A stretch of 64,000 bases of DNA from Cryptosporangium minutisporangium (GCF_039536245.1 NZ_BAAAYN010000002.1:1-64000); one strand, 5' to 3'; positions 1 through 8,973 are shown, counted from the stretch's first letter. The notes: generated from the letters alone by a model not told the origin. Translations and numbers: made by a program.

Positions 1-105
1 GACAACCACTGCGTGCGCCACCCGGAAGGCGCCACGACCACACGCACTCCGCACGGAAAGCGCCACAACCACCGCATGCGCCACCCGGAGAGCGCGACAA
101 CCACC
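1..105. repeat. Tandem array of about four 31-32 bp units, core GACAACCACC
   Basis: The core recurs at 1, 33, 64 and 96 (GACAACCACT, CACGACCACA, CACAACCACC, GACAACCACC), giving spacings of 32, 31 and 32 bp. Each core is preceded by a conserved CCGGAAAGCGC-like stretch, and about 11 variable bases separate the conserved blocks. The array begins at the window edge, so it may extend further left. The same unit and period recur at 51289-51360. The function is unknown; the conserved blocks are too degenerate and the spacers too short for CRISPR. Confidence 0.8.
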
Positions 106-161
106 GCGCAGTGGAGCGGGCACAGTGGAGCGAGCGCAACGCAGGGAACACAAACAGCCGA

Positions 162-192
162 CCGCGCTGGCGCAGCCGATCCCCCAGCGCGG
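162..192 (-). terminator. Stem-loop after the liv operon
   Basis: A perfect 9 bp inverted repeat (CCGCGCTGG at 162-170 and CCAGCGCGG at 184-192, 13 nt loop) lies 21 bp beyond the stop codon of the substrate-binding gene. There is no U-tract, as is usual in high-GC actinobacteria. It probably ends the minus-strand liv transcript. Confidence 0.5.
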
Positions 193-213
193 CCGGTGGT
201 ACACAACCCGACG

Positions 214-1491
214 TCAGGCCGTCGGGATGCCCTTCTCCGGCGGAGTGCTCGCACCCTTGGTGTAGGGCTCGACCGGTCCGTCGCCGGTGTCGGTGACGTA
301 CGGCGTGTCGACGAGCGACTGCTTGCCACCCTTGATCACCGAGATCTGGGTGCCGCTGAAGCCGGAGTGGTCGTCCTTCGAGTACCGCATCGGCACCAGC
401 GACGGCCCCTCGAAGCCACCCTTCTCGACCGCCTCCATCAGGCCTTCACGGGTCAGGTCCTTGCCCGCCGCCTGCAGCGCCTGGACGAACGTGTAGCCGA
501 CGGCCATGCCGAACAGCGTGTTGACCTCGAACGTCGTGTTGCCGTTGTATTCGGCGTTGACTTCCTTGAACAGCTTCGTCCACGGGTTCGCGGCGTCCAG
601 CGGGCTGGGCAGGTAGCCGGAGGTCACGTAACCCTCGAGCAGCAGCGGCGCCGCCTTGCCCAGCAGGGCGGAGAGACCGACGAAGTCACCGCCGACGCTG
701 CTGCCGACCCACTGCGCCCGGTAGCCGAGCTTCGCCGCCGTGCCGATCGTCAGCGCGGTGAACGGGGTGATCGTCGCCAGCATGTTCACCTGGCAGCCGG
801 CCGCCTTCAGCGCGCCGACCTGCGGTGCGACGTTGGTGTTCGTCGGCACGTAGTTCTGCTTCGCGGCGACCGAGCCGAGCACCGTCTCGGCACCCTTGAG
901 CGCGTCCTGGCCGAAGTCGTCGTTCTGTCCGAAGAAGCAGACCTTCTTGCCGGGGAAGGTCTTCTTGACGTAGTTCGCGAGGACCTTGGCCTCGGTCACG
1001 TAGTCGACGTTGAACCCGAACGTGCTCGGGTACTTCTCGGGCTGGTTGAACAGCGCGCTGCCGGAGGAGACGAACAGGTCCGGCACCTTGTTGGTCTTCA
1101 GGAAGTCCAGAACACCGCCGTGGGTCGGGGTGCCCAGGCCGTTGAGGATCGCGAAGACCTTGTCCTGCAGGACGAGCTGCCGGACGACCTCCTGGGTCTT
1201 GGCCGGGTTGTAGGCGTCGTCGACGATCTTGTACTCGATCTTGCGTCCGTGGACGCCGCCGTTGTCGTTGACGTACTCGAAGTACGCCTTGGTGGCGGAC
1301 GCGATCTTCGAGTACCCGGCGGCGGCCCGGCCGGTGAGCGGCTGGTGGGTGCCGATCAGGATCGTGCTGTCGGTGACGCCGGGGACCGACGCCCCGTTGC
1401 CCGAGGGTGCGTCCTCGGAGCAGGCGGCGACTGAAGCCGCGAGCGCCAGCGCGGCGGCGACAGCGATGCCGCGCCGTAGAGTTCGGAACAT
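214..1491 (-). CDS. livK: Branched-chain amino-acid ABC transporter, substrate-binding lipoprotein (LivK-like)
   Basis: This 425-residue protein is the extracytoplasmic receptor of a LivKHMGF-type importer. The N-terminus MFRTLRRGIAVAAALALAA is a lipoprotein signal ending in the lipobox VAAC, so the mature protein should be lipid-anchored by that Cys. The body is Peripla_BP_6 type, starting with an ILIGTHQPLTG strand, and its length is normal for the family. The ATG at 1491 is preceded by GAAGGG at a good distance; the open frame continues upstream but lacks coding sense there. It is the last gene of the operon, 32 bp after livM. The family binds Leu/Ile/Val, but relatives bind amides, urea or aromatic compounds, so the ligand is uncertain. 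Confidence 0.9.
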   Translation of the reverse strand: MFRTLRRGIAVAAALALAASVAACSEDAPSGNGASVPGVTDSTILIGTHQPLTGRAAAGYSKIASATKAYFEYVNDNGGVHGRKIEYKIVDDAYNPAKTQEVVRQLVLQDKVFAILNGLGTPTHGGVLDFLKTNKVPDLFVSSGSALFNQPEKYPSTFGFNVDYVTEAKVLANYVKKTFPGKKVCFFGQNDDFGQDALKGAETVLGSVAAKQNYVPTNTNVAPQVGALKAAGCQVNMLATITPFTALTIGTAAKLGYRAQWVGSSVGGDFVGLSALLGKAAPLLLEGYVTSGYLPSPLDAANPWTKLFKEVNAEYNGNTTFEVNTLFGMAVGYTFVQALQAAGKDLTREGLMEAVEKGGFEGPSLVPMRYSKDDHSGFSGTQISVIKGGKQSLVDTPYVTDTGDGPVEPYTKGASTPPEKGIPTA

Positions 1492-1523
1492 GACCGGCCC
1501 TTCTGTGCGGTGGGGGTTGGGTG

Positions 1524-2750
1524 TTACCGGGGGGAACGGCGGCCCAGCTGGCCCAGCCGACGGGTGGCTCGCGAGACCAGCCCGTCGATGCCGCCCGGAG
1601 CGGTGGTCATCACGACGATCAGCGCGAGACCGAACACCGCGAGCGGCAAGGTGCCGTCGAGGCGCTGCTGCACCTCGGGCGAGAAAGAGAAACCACGAGT
1701 CGCGGCGTCCGCGAGCGGCTGCAGCGCGACCAGGACGATCGCGCCCCAGAGCGCACCGCGCAATCCGCCGAGGCCACCGAGCACGATCGCGAGCATCAGG
1801 TTGAGCGAGAGCGTCAGCCCGTAGGCGCCCGGCGAGACGCTCTGCGCGAGCACCGCGAAGAGCGCGCCGCCGAGGCCAGCACCGGCCGCGCTGACCACGA
1901 ACGCCAGTACCTGGACGCGGGCGACGTGGATACCGGCGAGCGACGCCGCCACCTCGTCGTCGCGGACCGCGCGGAGCGTCCGGCCGAACCGGCTGCGTAC
2001 GAGGTTCGTCAGCAGCAGCATCGTGACGCCGGCGCCGAGCAGCGCCAGCCAGGCCTGCCAGCGCTCGAACGGGAAGTAGAGGCCGAGCGACTCCGGCGCC
2101 GGTGCCATCGCGAACGACAGCCCGGCGTCGCCGCCGAAGAGCCCGTCGAACGTCGTGGTCACCGCCGGGACGCTGGCCGCGACCGCGAGCGTCGCACCGG
2201 CGAGGTACGGCCCGTGCAGGCGGGCGGCGGCGACCCCGATCACCGCGCCGAGCACGGTCGCGGTGGCCACACCGGACAGCACCGAGACCAGAAGGTGCCA
2301 CTGCGCCTCGCCGCCCAGCGCGTCCTGCACCAGCGCGACCGTGTACGCGCCGCAGGCCATCAGCGCGCCGTGGCCGAGCGAGATCTGCCCGTTGAAGCCG
2401 GTGAGCAGGATCAGGCCGGGCAGCACGCAGAGGTACGCGCCGATCGTGGCGAGCTGGTAGTTGCGGAACGGCGTGATCTGGTAGGTGGCGATGACCACCA
2501 CGACGCCGATCACGACCGCGATCAGCAGGTGGCGCAGCAGCGTGTTGCCGCGGCGGACCGGCGGAGCGCCGGCCCCGCCGGCCCGGCGCACCAGACCCGG
2601 CACGGTCGAGGCCGCCGGCCGGGGCGTCTCGGTGTTCTCGGCGCTCGCCGTGTTCTCGGTGCTGTCTGCGTCCCCCGGTGCCGTCGCGGACGACGGCACC
2701 CCGTTCGTGTCGACCATCTGGGGATTCGCTCCGTTCGACAAGCCGCTCAC
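1524..2750 (-). CDS. livM: Branched-chain amino-acid ABC transporter permease LivM-like
   Basis: This 408-residue membrane subunit of the LivKHMGF importer forms the translocation path with LivH. It has about nine hydrophobic segments and the family-typical GFNGQISLGHGALMACGAY region near residues 118-136. Before the first membrane helix there is an unusually long Ala/Thr/Glu/Pro-rich cytoplasmic extension of about 70 residues. The GTG start at 2750 overlaps the livH stop codon by 4 bp (GTGA), which indicates translational coupling. Confidence 0.9.
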   Translation of the reverse strand: MSGLSNGANPQMVDTNGVPSSATAPGDADSTENTASAENTETPRPAASTVPGLVRRAGGAGAPPVRRGNTLLRHLLIAVVIGVVVVIATYQITPFRNYQLATIGAYLCVLPGLILLTGFNGQISLGHGALMACGAYTVALVQDALGGEAQWHLLVSVLSGVATATVLGAVIGVAAARLHGPYLAGATLAVAASVPAVTTTFDGLFGGDAGLSFAMAPAPESLGLYFPFERWQAWLALLGAGVTMLLLTNLVRSRFGRTLRAVRDDEVAASLAGIHVARVQVLAFVVSAAGAGLGGALFAVLAQSVSPGAYGLTLSLNLMLAIVLGGLGGLRGALWGAIVLVALQPLADAATRGFSFSPEVQQRLDGTLPLAVFGLALIVVMTTAPGGIDGLVSRATRRLGQLGRRSPR

Positions 2751-3625
2751 ACCCGCCTCGCCTGGGGAACGGCGAACAGACCGCCGGGCCGCACCAGTAG
2801 GACGACGACCAGCAACGCGAGCACGGCCAGCGGCGTCGCGTCGCTGCGGATGTAGCCGCCGACATAGGACAGGAGAACTCCGACGATCAGCCCGCCGATC
2901 ACCGCGCCGGCCGGGCTGTCCAGCCCGCCGACGACCGCCGCGGTGAACGCCGCCACGAAGATGTCGTCCATCGCGGTCGGGTGCAGGCCCAGCTCGGTCG
3001 GGATGACGAGCAGCCCGGCGAGCGAGCCGACCACCGCCGCCAGCACCCAGCCGAGCGTCCGCATCCGTGCGACGTCGACGCCGAGCAGGCGGGACACCTC
3101 CGGAGCGAACGCCGAGGCACGCATCCGCAGGCCCAGCGGCGTCCGGGTGAACAGCAGGGTGAGCAGTACGAGCAGCACCGTCACGACGGCGAAGACGAAC
3201 AGGTCGTACGGGGAGAGCAGGGTCAGCCCGCCCGCGGTGAGCGCCCGCTCGCTGAACGGCGCCGCGAACGCGAGGTACTCGTTGGTGTAGATCATGCCGA
3301 GCACCGCCTGCAGCAGCAGGACCAGGCCGATCGCGACCACGATCGCGTTGAGCGGCGGCGCGTCGTGCACCCGCCGCGCCACGACGACCTCGATCACCGC
3401 GCCGAGCAGCGCGGCCGCGATGATCGCCGCGGCGAAGCCCAGCCAGTACGAGTCGGTGGCGTTCGACACCGAGTAGGCGACGTAGACGGTCGCGACCGCC
3501 ATCGCCCCCTGGGCGAAGTTGACCACCCGGGTACCGCGCCAGATCAGCACCAGAGCAAGCGCGAACGCCGCGTAGACAGCGCCCTTGGACAACCCGTCGA
3601 GGGTGAGGAAGACAAATCGATCCAT
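2747..3625 (-). CDS. livH: Branched-chain amino-acid ABC transporter permease LivH-like
   Basis: This 292-residue integral membrane protein has about eight membrane segments and is the partner of LivM. It shows the LivH signature GAVYAAFALALVLIWRGTRV and VVNFAQGAMA near the N-terminus, and a VVGGLDSPAGAVIGG loop near residue 235 that contacts the ATPase subunits. It starts with ATG only 4 bp after the livF stop codon and overlaps livM, so it lies inside one transcript. Confidence 0.9.
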   Translation of the reverse strand: MDRFVFLTLDGLSKGAVYAAFALALVLIWRGTRVVNFAQGAMAVATVYVAYSVSNATDSYWLGFAAAIIAAALLGAVIEVVVARRVHDAPPLNAIVVAIGLVLLLQAVLGMIYTNEYLAFAAPFSERALTAGGLTLLSPYDLFVFAVVTVLLVLLTLLFTRTPLGLRMRASAFAPEVSRLLGVDVARMRTLGWVLAAVVGSLAGLLVIPTELGLHPTAMDDIFVAAFTAAVVGGLDSPAGAVIGGLIVGVLLSYVGGYIRSDATPLAVLALLVVVLLVRPGGLFAVPQARRV

Positions 3626-3629
3626 GAAC

Positions 3630-4346
3630 TCAGAACCCCAGATAGGCGTGGCGGAGGTCGTCGTCGTCGCGGAGCCGGTCGGCGGGCGCAGACATCACGA
3701 CCTGCCCGACCGAGAGGACGACGCCGTGGTCGGCGACCGACAGCGCGCTGCGGACGTTCTGCTCGACCAGCAGGACGGTCAATCCGGTCTGCTCGCGCAG
3801 CTGGGCGAGCAGCGTCATGATCTGGGCGGTCACCCGCGGCGCCAGGCCCAGCGACGGCTCGTCCAGCAGCAGCAGGGTCGGTCGCGCGACCAGCGCCCGG
3901 CCGAGTGCCAGCATCTGCCGCTCGCCGCCGGACAGTTGGTGCCCGACGCTGCGGCGACGCCGGGCCAGTGGCTCGAACAGCTCGTAGACCTCGGTGAGTG
4001 CGCGCTTGGCGTCCTGCTGGTCACGGCGCCAGAGGCCGCCGAGCCGCAGGTTCTCGTCCACGGTCAGCTCCGCGACGACGCCACGGCCCTCGGGCACGTG
4101 GGCGAGCCCTCGCCGGACCACCTGCTCCACCGGGACGCTCCGCAGGTCGGTGCCGTCGAAGACGACCCGCCCGGCGGTCGGCCGCAGCAGCCCGGAGAGC
4201 GTGCGGAGCAGCGTGGTCTTCCCAGCGCCGTTCGCTCCCAGCACCGCGACGATCGAACCCTTCTCGACCGTCAGCGTGACGTCCCGCAGGACGCCGACCG
4301 GGCCGTAGCCGCAGTCCAGTCCCTCGACCTCGAGCAGTGCCGCCAT
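3630..4346 (-). CDS. livF: Branched-chain amino-acid ABC transporter ATP-binding protein LivF-like
   Basis: This 238-residue ATPase of the importer has a Walker A GANGAGKTT, a canonical signature LSGGERQ, Walker B LLLLDEPSLGLAP and the family-typical Q in the switch region (VEQNV). The ATG at 4346 shares one base with the livG stop codon (TGATG), so translation is coupled. The open frame upstream of this ATG is only read-through of livG in another frame. Confidence 0.9.
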   Translation of the reverse strand: MAALLEVEGLDCGYGPVGVLRDVTLTVEKGSIVAVLGANGAGKTTLLRTLSGLLRPTAGRVVFDGTDLRSVPVEQVVRRGLAHVPEGRGVVAELTVDENLRLGGLWRRDQQDAKRALTEVYELFEPLARRRRSVGHQLSGGERQMLALGRALVARPTLLLLDEPSLGLAPRVTAQIMTLLAQLREQTGLTVLLVEQNVRSALSVADHGVVLSVGQVVMSAPADRLRDDDDLRHAYLGF

Positions 4347-5131
4347 CAGCTCGCCACCGCTTCCGCGCCGAGATAGGCCTCGGTGACGGCCGGGTTGTTC
4401 TGCACCTCGGCGGGGGTGCCTGCGGCGATCCGCTTGCCGAAGTCCAGGACGAAGATCTGGTCGCAGACCGACATCACCAGGTCCATGTGGTGCTCGACGA
4501 GCATCACGGCGCACGGCTGCTCGGACCGCTTGGGCAGCGTCCGGATCAGCGCGGCGAGTTCCTCGACCTCCTCCGCGCCGAGGCCACCGGCCGGCTCGTC
4601 GAGCAGCAGCAGCCGAGGCTGGGAGACGAGGGCGCGGGCCAGCGCGACCTTCTTCTGCATCGCGTACGGGAGTGCGCCGGGGTAGGCACCGGCGAGTGCG
4701 CCGACCTCCAGTTCGTCCAGTGTGGCCAGCGCGGCCTCCCGCAGCCGACGCTCGTCCCGGTCGCTGGGCGGCAGGCCGAACAGCGCGGATCCGAAACCGG
4801 CCCGGGACCGTCGGTGGGCGCCGACCATCACGTTCTCCAGCACGGTCAGGCCGGCGAACAGGCCGAGCCCCTGCAGCGTGCGGGCGATGCCGGCGGCGGC
4901 GAGCCGGTCCGGACGCGGCGTGAACGGACGCCCGTCCCAGCGCATCGAGCCGGTGGTGGGCCGGACGAACCCGCAGACGACGTTGAACAACGTCGTCTTG
5001 CCCGCGCCGTTGGGGCCGATCACCCCGACCACCGTGCCGGGCCGGACCTCGACCGAGACGTCGTCCAGCGCCACCAACCCGCCGAAGCGGACGCCGACGC
5101 CGTCGACGGTCAACCCGCTCGCGTCAGTCAC
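4346..5131 (-). CDS. livG: Branched-chain amino-acid ABC transporter ATP-binding protein LivG-like
   Basis: This 261-residue ATPase pairs with LivF. Walker A is GPNGAGKTT, Walker B LLLLDEPAGGLGAEE and the switch His is in VEHHMD. The ABC signature is unusual: where LivG proteins have LSYGQQR-like sequence, this one reads LPYAMQKKVALARAL, so the Ser and Gly of the LSGGQ loop are both replaced. The partner LivF keeps a full signature, so one of the two composite ATP sites may be weak. The GTG start at 5131 has a strong AAGGAG site and overlaps the upstream SDR gene by 4 bp. Confidence 0.87.
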   Translation of the reverse strand: MTDASGLTVDGVGVRFGGLVALDDVSVEVRPGTVVGVIGPNGAGKTTLFNVVCGFVRPTTGSMRWDGRPFTPRPDRLAAAGIARTLQGLGLFAGLTVLENVMVGAHRRSRAGFGSALFGLPPSDRDERRLREAALATLDELEVGALAGAYPGALPYAMQKKVALARALVSQPRLLLLDEPAGGLGAEEVEELAALIRTLPKRSEQPCAVMLVEHHMDLVMSVCDQIFVLDFGKRIAAGTPAEVQNNPAVTEAYLGAEAVAS

Positions 5132-5949
5132 CGTGCTCCTTCCCCATACCAACCGACCGCCGGGGCGAGGTCGGTTTCGGACCAGATACCGCGTGCCCGG
5201 CTTCGGGCCGACGGCGCCGCGAGCGGAGCGTCGACCACCGACCACGGGACCCCGGCGCGGTTGGCCAAGACGGTTCGTCCGGCCAGCCCCGAACCACGCC
5301 GGGACAGCAAGTAGCCGACGAGCTCCGGCACGGTCGCCGGGCTCCGCAGCGGCATGACCGGGCTGCGTCCGCGGAGCTGGACGGGGAGCGCCGGTGTCTC
5401 CGCGGACGCGGCGCCGAGCAGCGCCGGGGGCGGCAGGACCGAGATCAGCCGGGTACCGGTGCCGAACTCGTCCTGCAGCCGGGCGGTGAAGCGGCTCAAC
5501 CGGGCAGCGACCATCGGCGGCCACGCTCCGTCACGGGTGAGCCGCGGCTGGAACAGCGTGATCGCGGTGCCGCCGCCGTAGTCGCCGCTCCAGGCCAGGT
5601 CGGCCTTGCGGATCCAGCCGGTGGGGTGGTTCGCGACGACGCCGTCCTCGGCGCCGACCAGCGTGCGCACCACGGCGGCGTCCACGACGTTGATCAGGAC
5701 GTCGATCCGGCCGAATGCGCCCAGCGTGCGCTCCACCGCGTCGTCCTGGTGGTCGACGTCGTCGGGCTCGCCGATCAGCGCGGCGACCCGCCGCCGGTCA
5801 GCGGTGCGCAGTGCCGAGCGGAGGGCGAGCGCGTCGGCGTCGGTCGCACAGACCCGGTGGCCCTGGGCGAGGAGGAGGTTGGTGATCGCGCGTCCGACCG
5901 GGGAACCGGCTCCGTTCACGAGAGCGGCGGTGCGAGTAACGGACTTCAT
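5128..5949 (-). CDS. SDR-fold protein without the catalytic Tyr-Lys pair
   Basis: This 273-residue protein has a Rossmann start with a glycine-rich loop (NGAGSPVGRAI) and a family-like RIDVLINV strand near residue 85, which places it among short-chain dehydrogenase/reductases. Where the active-site YxxxK would fall, it reads PPMVAARLSRFTARL, with neither Tyr nor Lys, so ordinary SDR chemistry is unlikely. The start is chosen at the ATG at 5949 because a GGGGAGG site sits 6-8 bp upstream; that site lies inside the coding part of the longer reading from 5964. It is the first gene of the liv operon and its stop overlaps livG. A regulatory or substrate-linked role in the same pathway is an inference. 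Confidence 0.7.
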   Translation of the reverse strand: MKSVTRTAALVNGAGSPVGRAITNLLLAQGHRVCATDADALALRSALRTADRRRVAALIGEPDDVDHQDDAVERTLGAFGRIDVLINVVDAAVVRTLVGAEDGVVANHPTGWIRKADLAWSGDYGGGTAITLFQPRLTRDGAWPPMVAARLSRFTARLQDEFGTGTRLISVLPPPALLGAASAETPALPVQLRGRSPVMPLRSPATVPELVGYLLSRRGSGLAGRTVLANRAGVPWSVVDAPLAAPSARSRARGIWSETDLAPAVGWYGEGAR

Positions 5950-6162
5950 CGCGGCCTCCCCCATCAGGTCGACACAGTCGCGTCGAAAGATCTGACGCGG
6001 CGTGGCGGAGCGCGCGTCCGATCGCCGGGGAGCGCCATTCGGCGATCAGCGTCCACAGCGACGAACGAATACTCGGTGACCAGCGCATCTGGGCGCATCG
6101 GCGATATTGCCGGTGTAGGTATTGACCGATTCGCGGCCTCTGGCCGCGGGGGAGGGTGCGGC

Positions 6163-8973
6163 TCAGTCCTCGTCGGAGAGGAGGCGGACCAGCTCCACCC
6201 GGGAGCGAACGCCGAGCTTCACGAAGATGTTCCGCATGTGGTGGTCCACGGTCCGCGGGCTCAGGTACAGCTGCGCGGCCACCTCCCGATTGGTGGCGCC
6301 CTGCGCGACGATCCGGGCGATCGTCTGCTGCTGCGCGGTCAGCCGGCTGTCCAGCTGGGTGGCGCTGGGACGGACCGACTCACCGGTCGCCCGGAGCTCG
6401 CCACGGCACTGCTCGGCCCAGGACGCGGCGCCGAGCCGGTCGAACGTGTTGTAAGCGTTCCGCAGGTGGGTGCGCGCCACCGACGGGCCCCGGCGGCGGC
6501 GCAGCTCGCGGCCGTAGAGCAGCTCGGTCCGCGCGCGCTCGAACTCGGAATCGGAGAGCAGGTGCAGGCCGAGCGCCTCCTGGAAGGCGTCCTCGGCGTC
6601 CGCCGGATCTCCTGCCACCAGCGCCTGGCAGCGGGCGAGCAGCGCGCGGGCGGCGGCACTGCCGGTGTTCGTGGCCCACCGGCCGAACAGCTCGGTCGCC
6701 TCGACGGCGCCGGCCCGGTCGCCGCACCGCACCGCGGCCTCGACGAAGTGGGGCGCGGTGAGCACCCGCCCGGTGACGTACCCCGGCCCGCCGCCCGCGG
6801 TGGCGAGCGCGCGGAGCCGACCGGCGGCATCCGAGGCCCGGCCACCGGACAGGTCCCGGTGAGCCAGTGCCCAGGACGCCAGCGAGTGCGGCATCGCCAG
6901 CCCACGCTCCGACGCGGTCATCACCGCCGCGTTCGCGTGCATCAGACCGGTGTCGTCGTCGCCCTGGAACATCGAGAACAGCGCCAGCATCGACCGGTGG
7001 AACGCCACCGAGTTCTCCAGGCCGGCCTCCTGCGCCAGCCGCAGTCCTTCCTGCGCGGACGCCAGCGCGCCGTGGTAGCGGCCGAGCCAGAGCTGGGCGA
7101 ACGTGGCCAGCTCGAGCGCGCGCGGCACCAGCGCCACCTCACCGCGAGCCCGCGCGGCGGCGCCGGCGCGCTCGGTGAGGCTGTAGGCGCGGGCCTCCTC
7201 GCCGAGCATCAGCGCGGCGAGCGTCGCCCAGGTCATCGCGGTCGGATCGTCGGTACGCGGCACCAGCTCCAGCACGTTCCGGAGCCGCCGCACGGCCTCG
7301 CCGTGGCGTCCGCGGAAGAGCGCCATCATGCCGGCCGCGTACTCGAACATGAGTTCGCGGTCGGGCGGGTCGCCCCCTTCCCGGAGCGCCAGCGCACGCA
7401 GCGAGATGTCCACGTACCGACGCAGGTCGCCGGTGAGGAAACTGGCCTCACCAGCGTGCAGCAGGGCCACCACCGCGGCGGTTCGGTCGCGACCGGCCAG
7501 CCGGGCGGCCGCCGCGATCAGCGTCTCGTGCGCCGCGGCGGGTGACCCGGCGCGCAGCTCGATCTCACCGCGCAGCGCGTCACGCATGCCTCCGGTGACC
7601 GATCCCCCGGCTGCGGCGGGTACCGGGCGCAGCCGGGTCAACAGGACGCCGGCCCGGTGCGGACGCCCGGCCAGCCAGGCGTCCCTGGCCGCCGCGAGCA
7701 GGTGATCAGCGCGGGTGCCCTCGTGCGTGCTGAGTTCCGCGGCCCGCTCCGCGGCGAGCGACGCCCCGGCGTGGTCGCCGCGCTCGCGAACGTCGGCGGC
7801 GGCCTCGGCCAGCTCGACCGCGAGCAGCTCCGGCGGCGCGTCGGCGGCCGCGGCGACGTGCCACAGGCGGCGCAGCCGGTAGTCGGGTTCGCCGGTGTCC
7901 AGCGCCTCGGCGATCCGACGGTGCACCGCGCGCCGGGCGTCCGGCGGGACGCTCCGGTAGATCCCTCCGCCGACGAGCGGGGTGCGGAAGCGCATCCGGC
8001 CGTCGACGACGTGGATCAGGCCCGCCGCCTCGGCCGGCTCCAGCGCGCTCAGCCCGTGCCCGTCGCCGGCGCGGGCCGCGACCGCAGCGAGGACGTCGAG
8101 GTCGAGGCCGTCCGGGTCGGCGGCGACGACCAGCAGCAGCTCGCGGGTCGCGGCCGGCAGCGCACGCACCCGCGCCTCGTAGACCCGCCGGCTCCGGCTA
8201 CCCCGGGGAAACTCCGGGGGCAGCGGCGCGCGGCCGCGCGCCTGCTCGACCGAGAGCGCGCCGGCCAGCTCGCGCAGCGCGAGCGGCGCACCCGCGCAGA
8301 GTCCGACCAGCTCGATCGCCACCTCCGGGGTCAGCCCGGACGGCGCGAACTCGGCGAGCAGCTCCTGTCCCGCCGCGATGTCCAGCCCGGCGAGCGGCAT
8401 CCGCTCGACGCCCGGCAGCAGCGTGTCCACCGGCACCCGATCGGTGGCCGCCGCGAGCAGCACGACGTTCTCGGTCGCCACCCGGCGGGCCGCGAACGCC
8501 AGCACGTCCCGCGACGCCGCGTCCACCACGTCGACGTCGTCCACGCAGCACAGGACGGGTCGGCGCTGCCCGGCGAGCACGAGCAGGTTCAGCACCGCGA
8601 CGCAGAGCGCGAACCGGCTGCGCGTCTCGTCCACCCCGGTCTCCAGGACCCGGCGCAGCAGCACGGCCTGGGGTTCCGGCAGCTCCTCGATGTCGTCGGC
8701 GAGCGGCATCAGCACCTGCTGGAGCGCGGCGAACGACATGTCGGACTCGGCTTCCACGCCTGCGGTCGCCAGGACGGTGAGCTGCGCCGCGCCGGCCGCG
8801 TCGGCGGCGCGGCGCAGCAACGCGGTCTTGCCGGTGCCGGGAGCGCCGTGGACGAGCAGCGAGCCGCCGCCCTGGCCCTGCCGCACCCGCTCGACCAGCT
8901 CCTCCAGGCGACGCAGCTCCGCGTCCCGACCGGGAAGCGAGCGGGGGCGCGACGGTGAGACGACCGGAACCAT
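6163..8973 (-). CDS. Large ATP-binding LuxR regulator (LAL family)
   Basis: This protein of about 936 residues has an AAA/STAND-type ATPase near the N-terminus (Walker A GAPGTGKT at residues 43-50, Walker B in RPVLCCVDDVDVVD), a long helical repeat-like centre, and a C-terminal LuxR/GerE helix-turn-helix (LTAQQQTIARIVAQGATNRE to LGVRSRVELVRLL). LAL proteins act as cytoplasmic activators gated by nucleotide and inducer. The ATG at 8973 has GGAGG 14 bp upstream, a rather long spacing, and a longer reading to 9057 exists, so the start is uncertain. It is divergent from the membrane-protein gene at 9078, a possible target; that link is inferred from position only. Confidence 0.85.
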   Translation of the reverse strand: MVPVVSPSRPRSLPGRDAELRRLEELVERVRQGQGGGSLLVHGAPGTGKTALLRRAADAAGAAQLTVLATAGVEAESDMSFAALQQVLMPLADDIEELPEPQAVLLRRVLETGVDETRSRFALCVAVLNLLVLAGQRRPVLCCVDDVDVVDAASRDVLAFAARRVATENVVLLAAATDRVPVDTLLPGVERMPLAGLDIAAGQELLAEFAPSGLTPEVAIELVGLCAGAPLALRELAGALSVEQARGRAPLPPEFPRGSRSRRVYEARVRALPAATRELLLVVAADPDGLDLDVLAAVAARAGDGHGLSALEPAEAAGLIHVVDGRMRFRTPLVGGGIYRSVPPDARRAVHRRIAEALDTGEPDYRLRRLWHVAAAADAPPELLAVELAEAAADVRERGDHAGASLAAERAAELSTHEGTRADHLLAAARDAWLAGRPHRAGVLLTRLRPVPAAAGGSVTGGMRDALRGEIELRAGSPAAAHETLIAAAARLAGRDRTAAVVALLHAGEASFLTGDLRRYVDISLRALALREGGDPPDRELMFEYAAGMMALFRGRHGEAVRRLRNVLELVPRTDDPTAMTWATLAALMLGEEARAYSLTERAGAAARARGEVALVPRALELATFAQLWLGRYHGALASAQEGLRLAQEAGLENSVAFHRSMLALFSMFQGDDDTGLMHANAAVMTASERGLAMPHSLASWALAHRDLSGGRASDAAGRLRALATAGGGPGYVTGRVLTAPHFVEAAVRCGDRAGAVEATELFGRWATNTGSAAARALLARCQALVAGDPADAEDAFQEALGLHLLSDSEFERARTELLYGRELRRRRGPSVARTHLRNAYNTFDRLGAASWAEQCRGELRATGESVRPSATQLDSRLTAQQQTIARIVAQGATNREVAAQLYLSPRTVDHHMRNIFVKLGVRSRVELVRLLSDED

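Noticed and set aside
1-105. CRISPR array
   Set aside because: Conserved blocks are degenerate and spacers are about 11 bp. No cas gene is present.
1521-2855. Long plus-strand frame opposite livM and livH
   Set aside because: It is a GC-rich mirror of real membrane-protein genes. It has Arg/Glu/His-rich random composition and no family match; the same holds for long mirror frames at 7657-8958 and 47615-48979.
214-2865. 883-codon minus-strand frame covering livK and part of livM
   Set aside because: Only the last 425 codons from the ATG at 1491 make a lipoprotein. The rest is out-of-frame read-through of livM.
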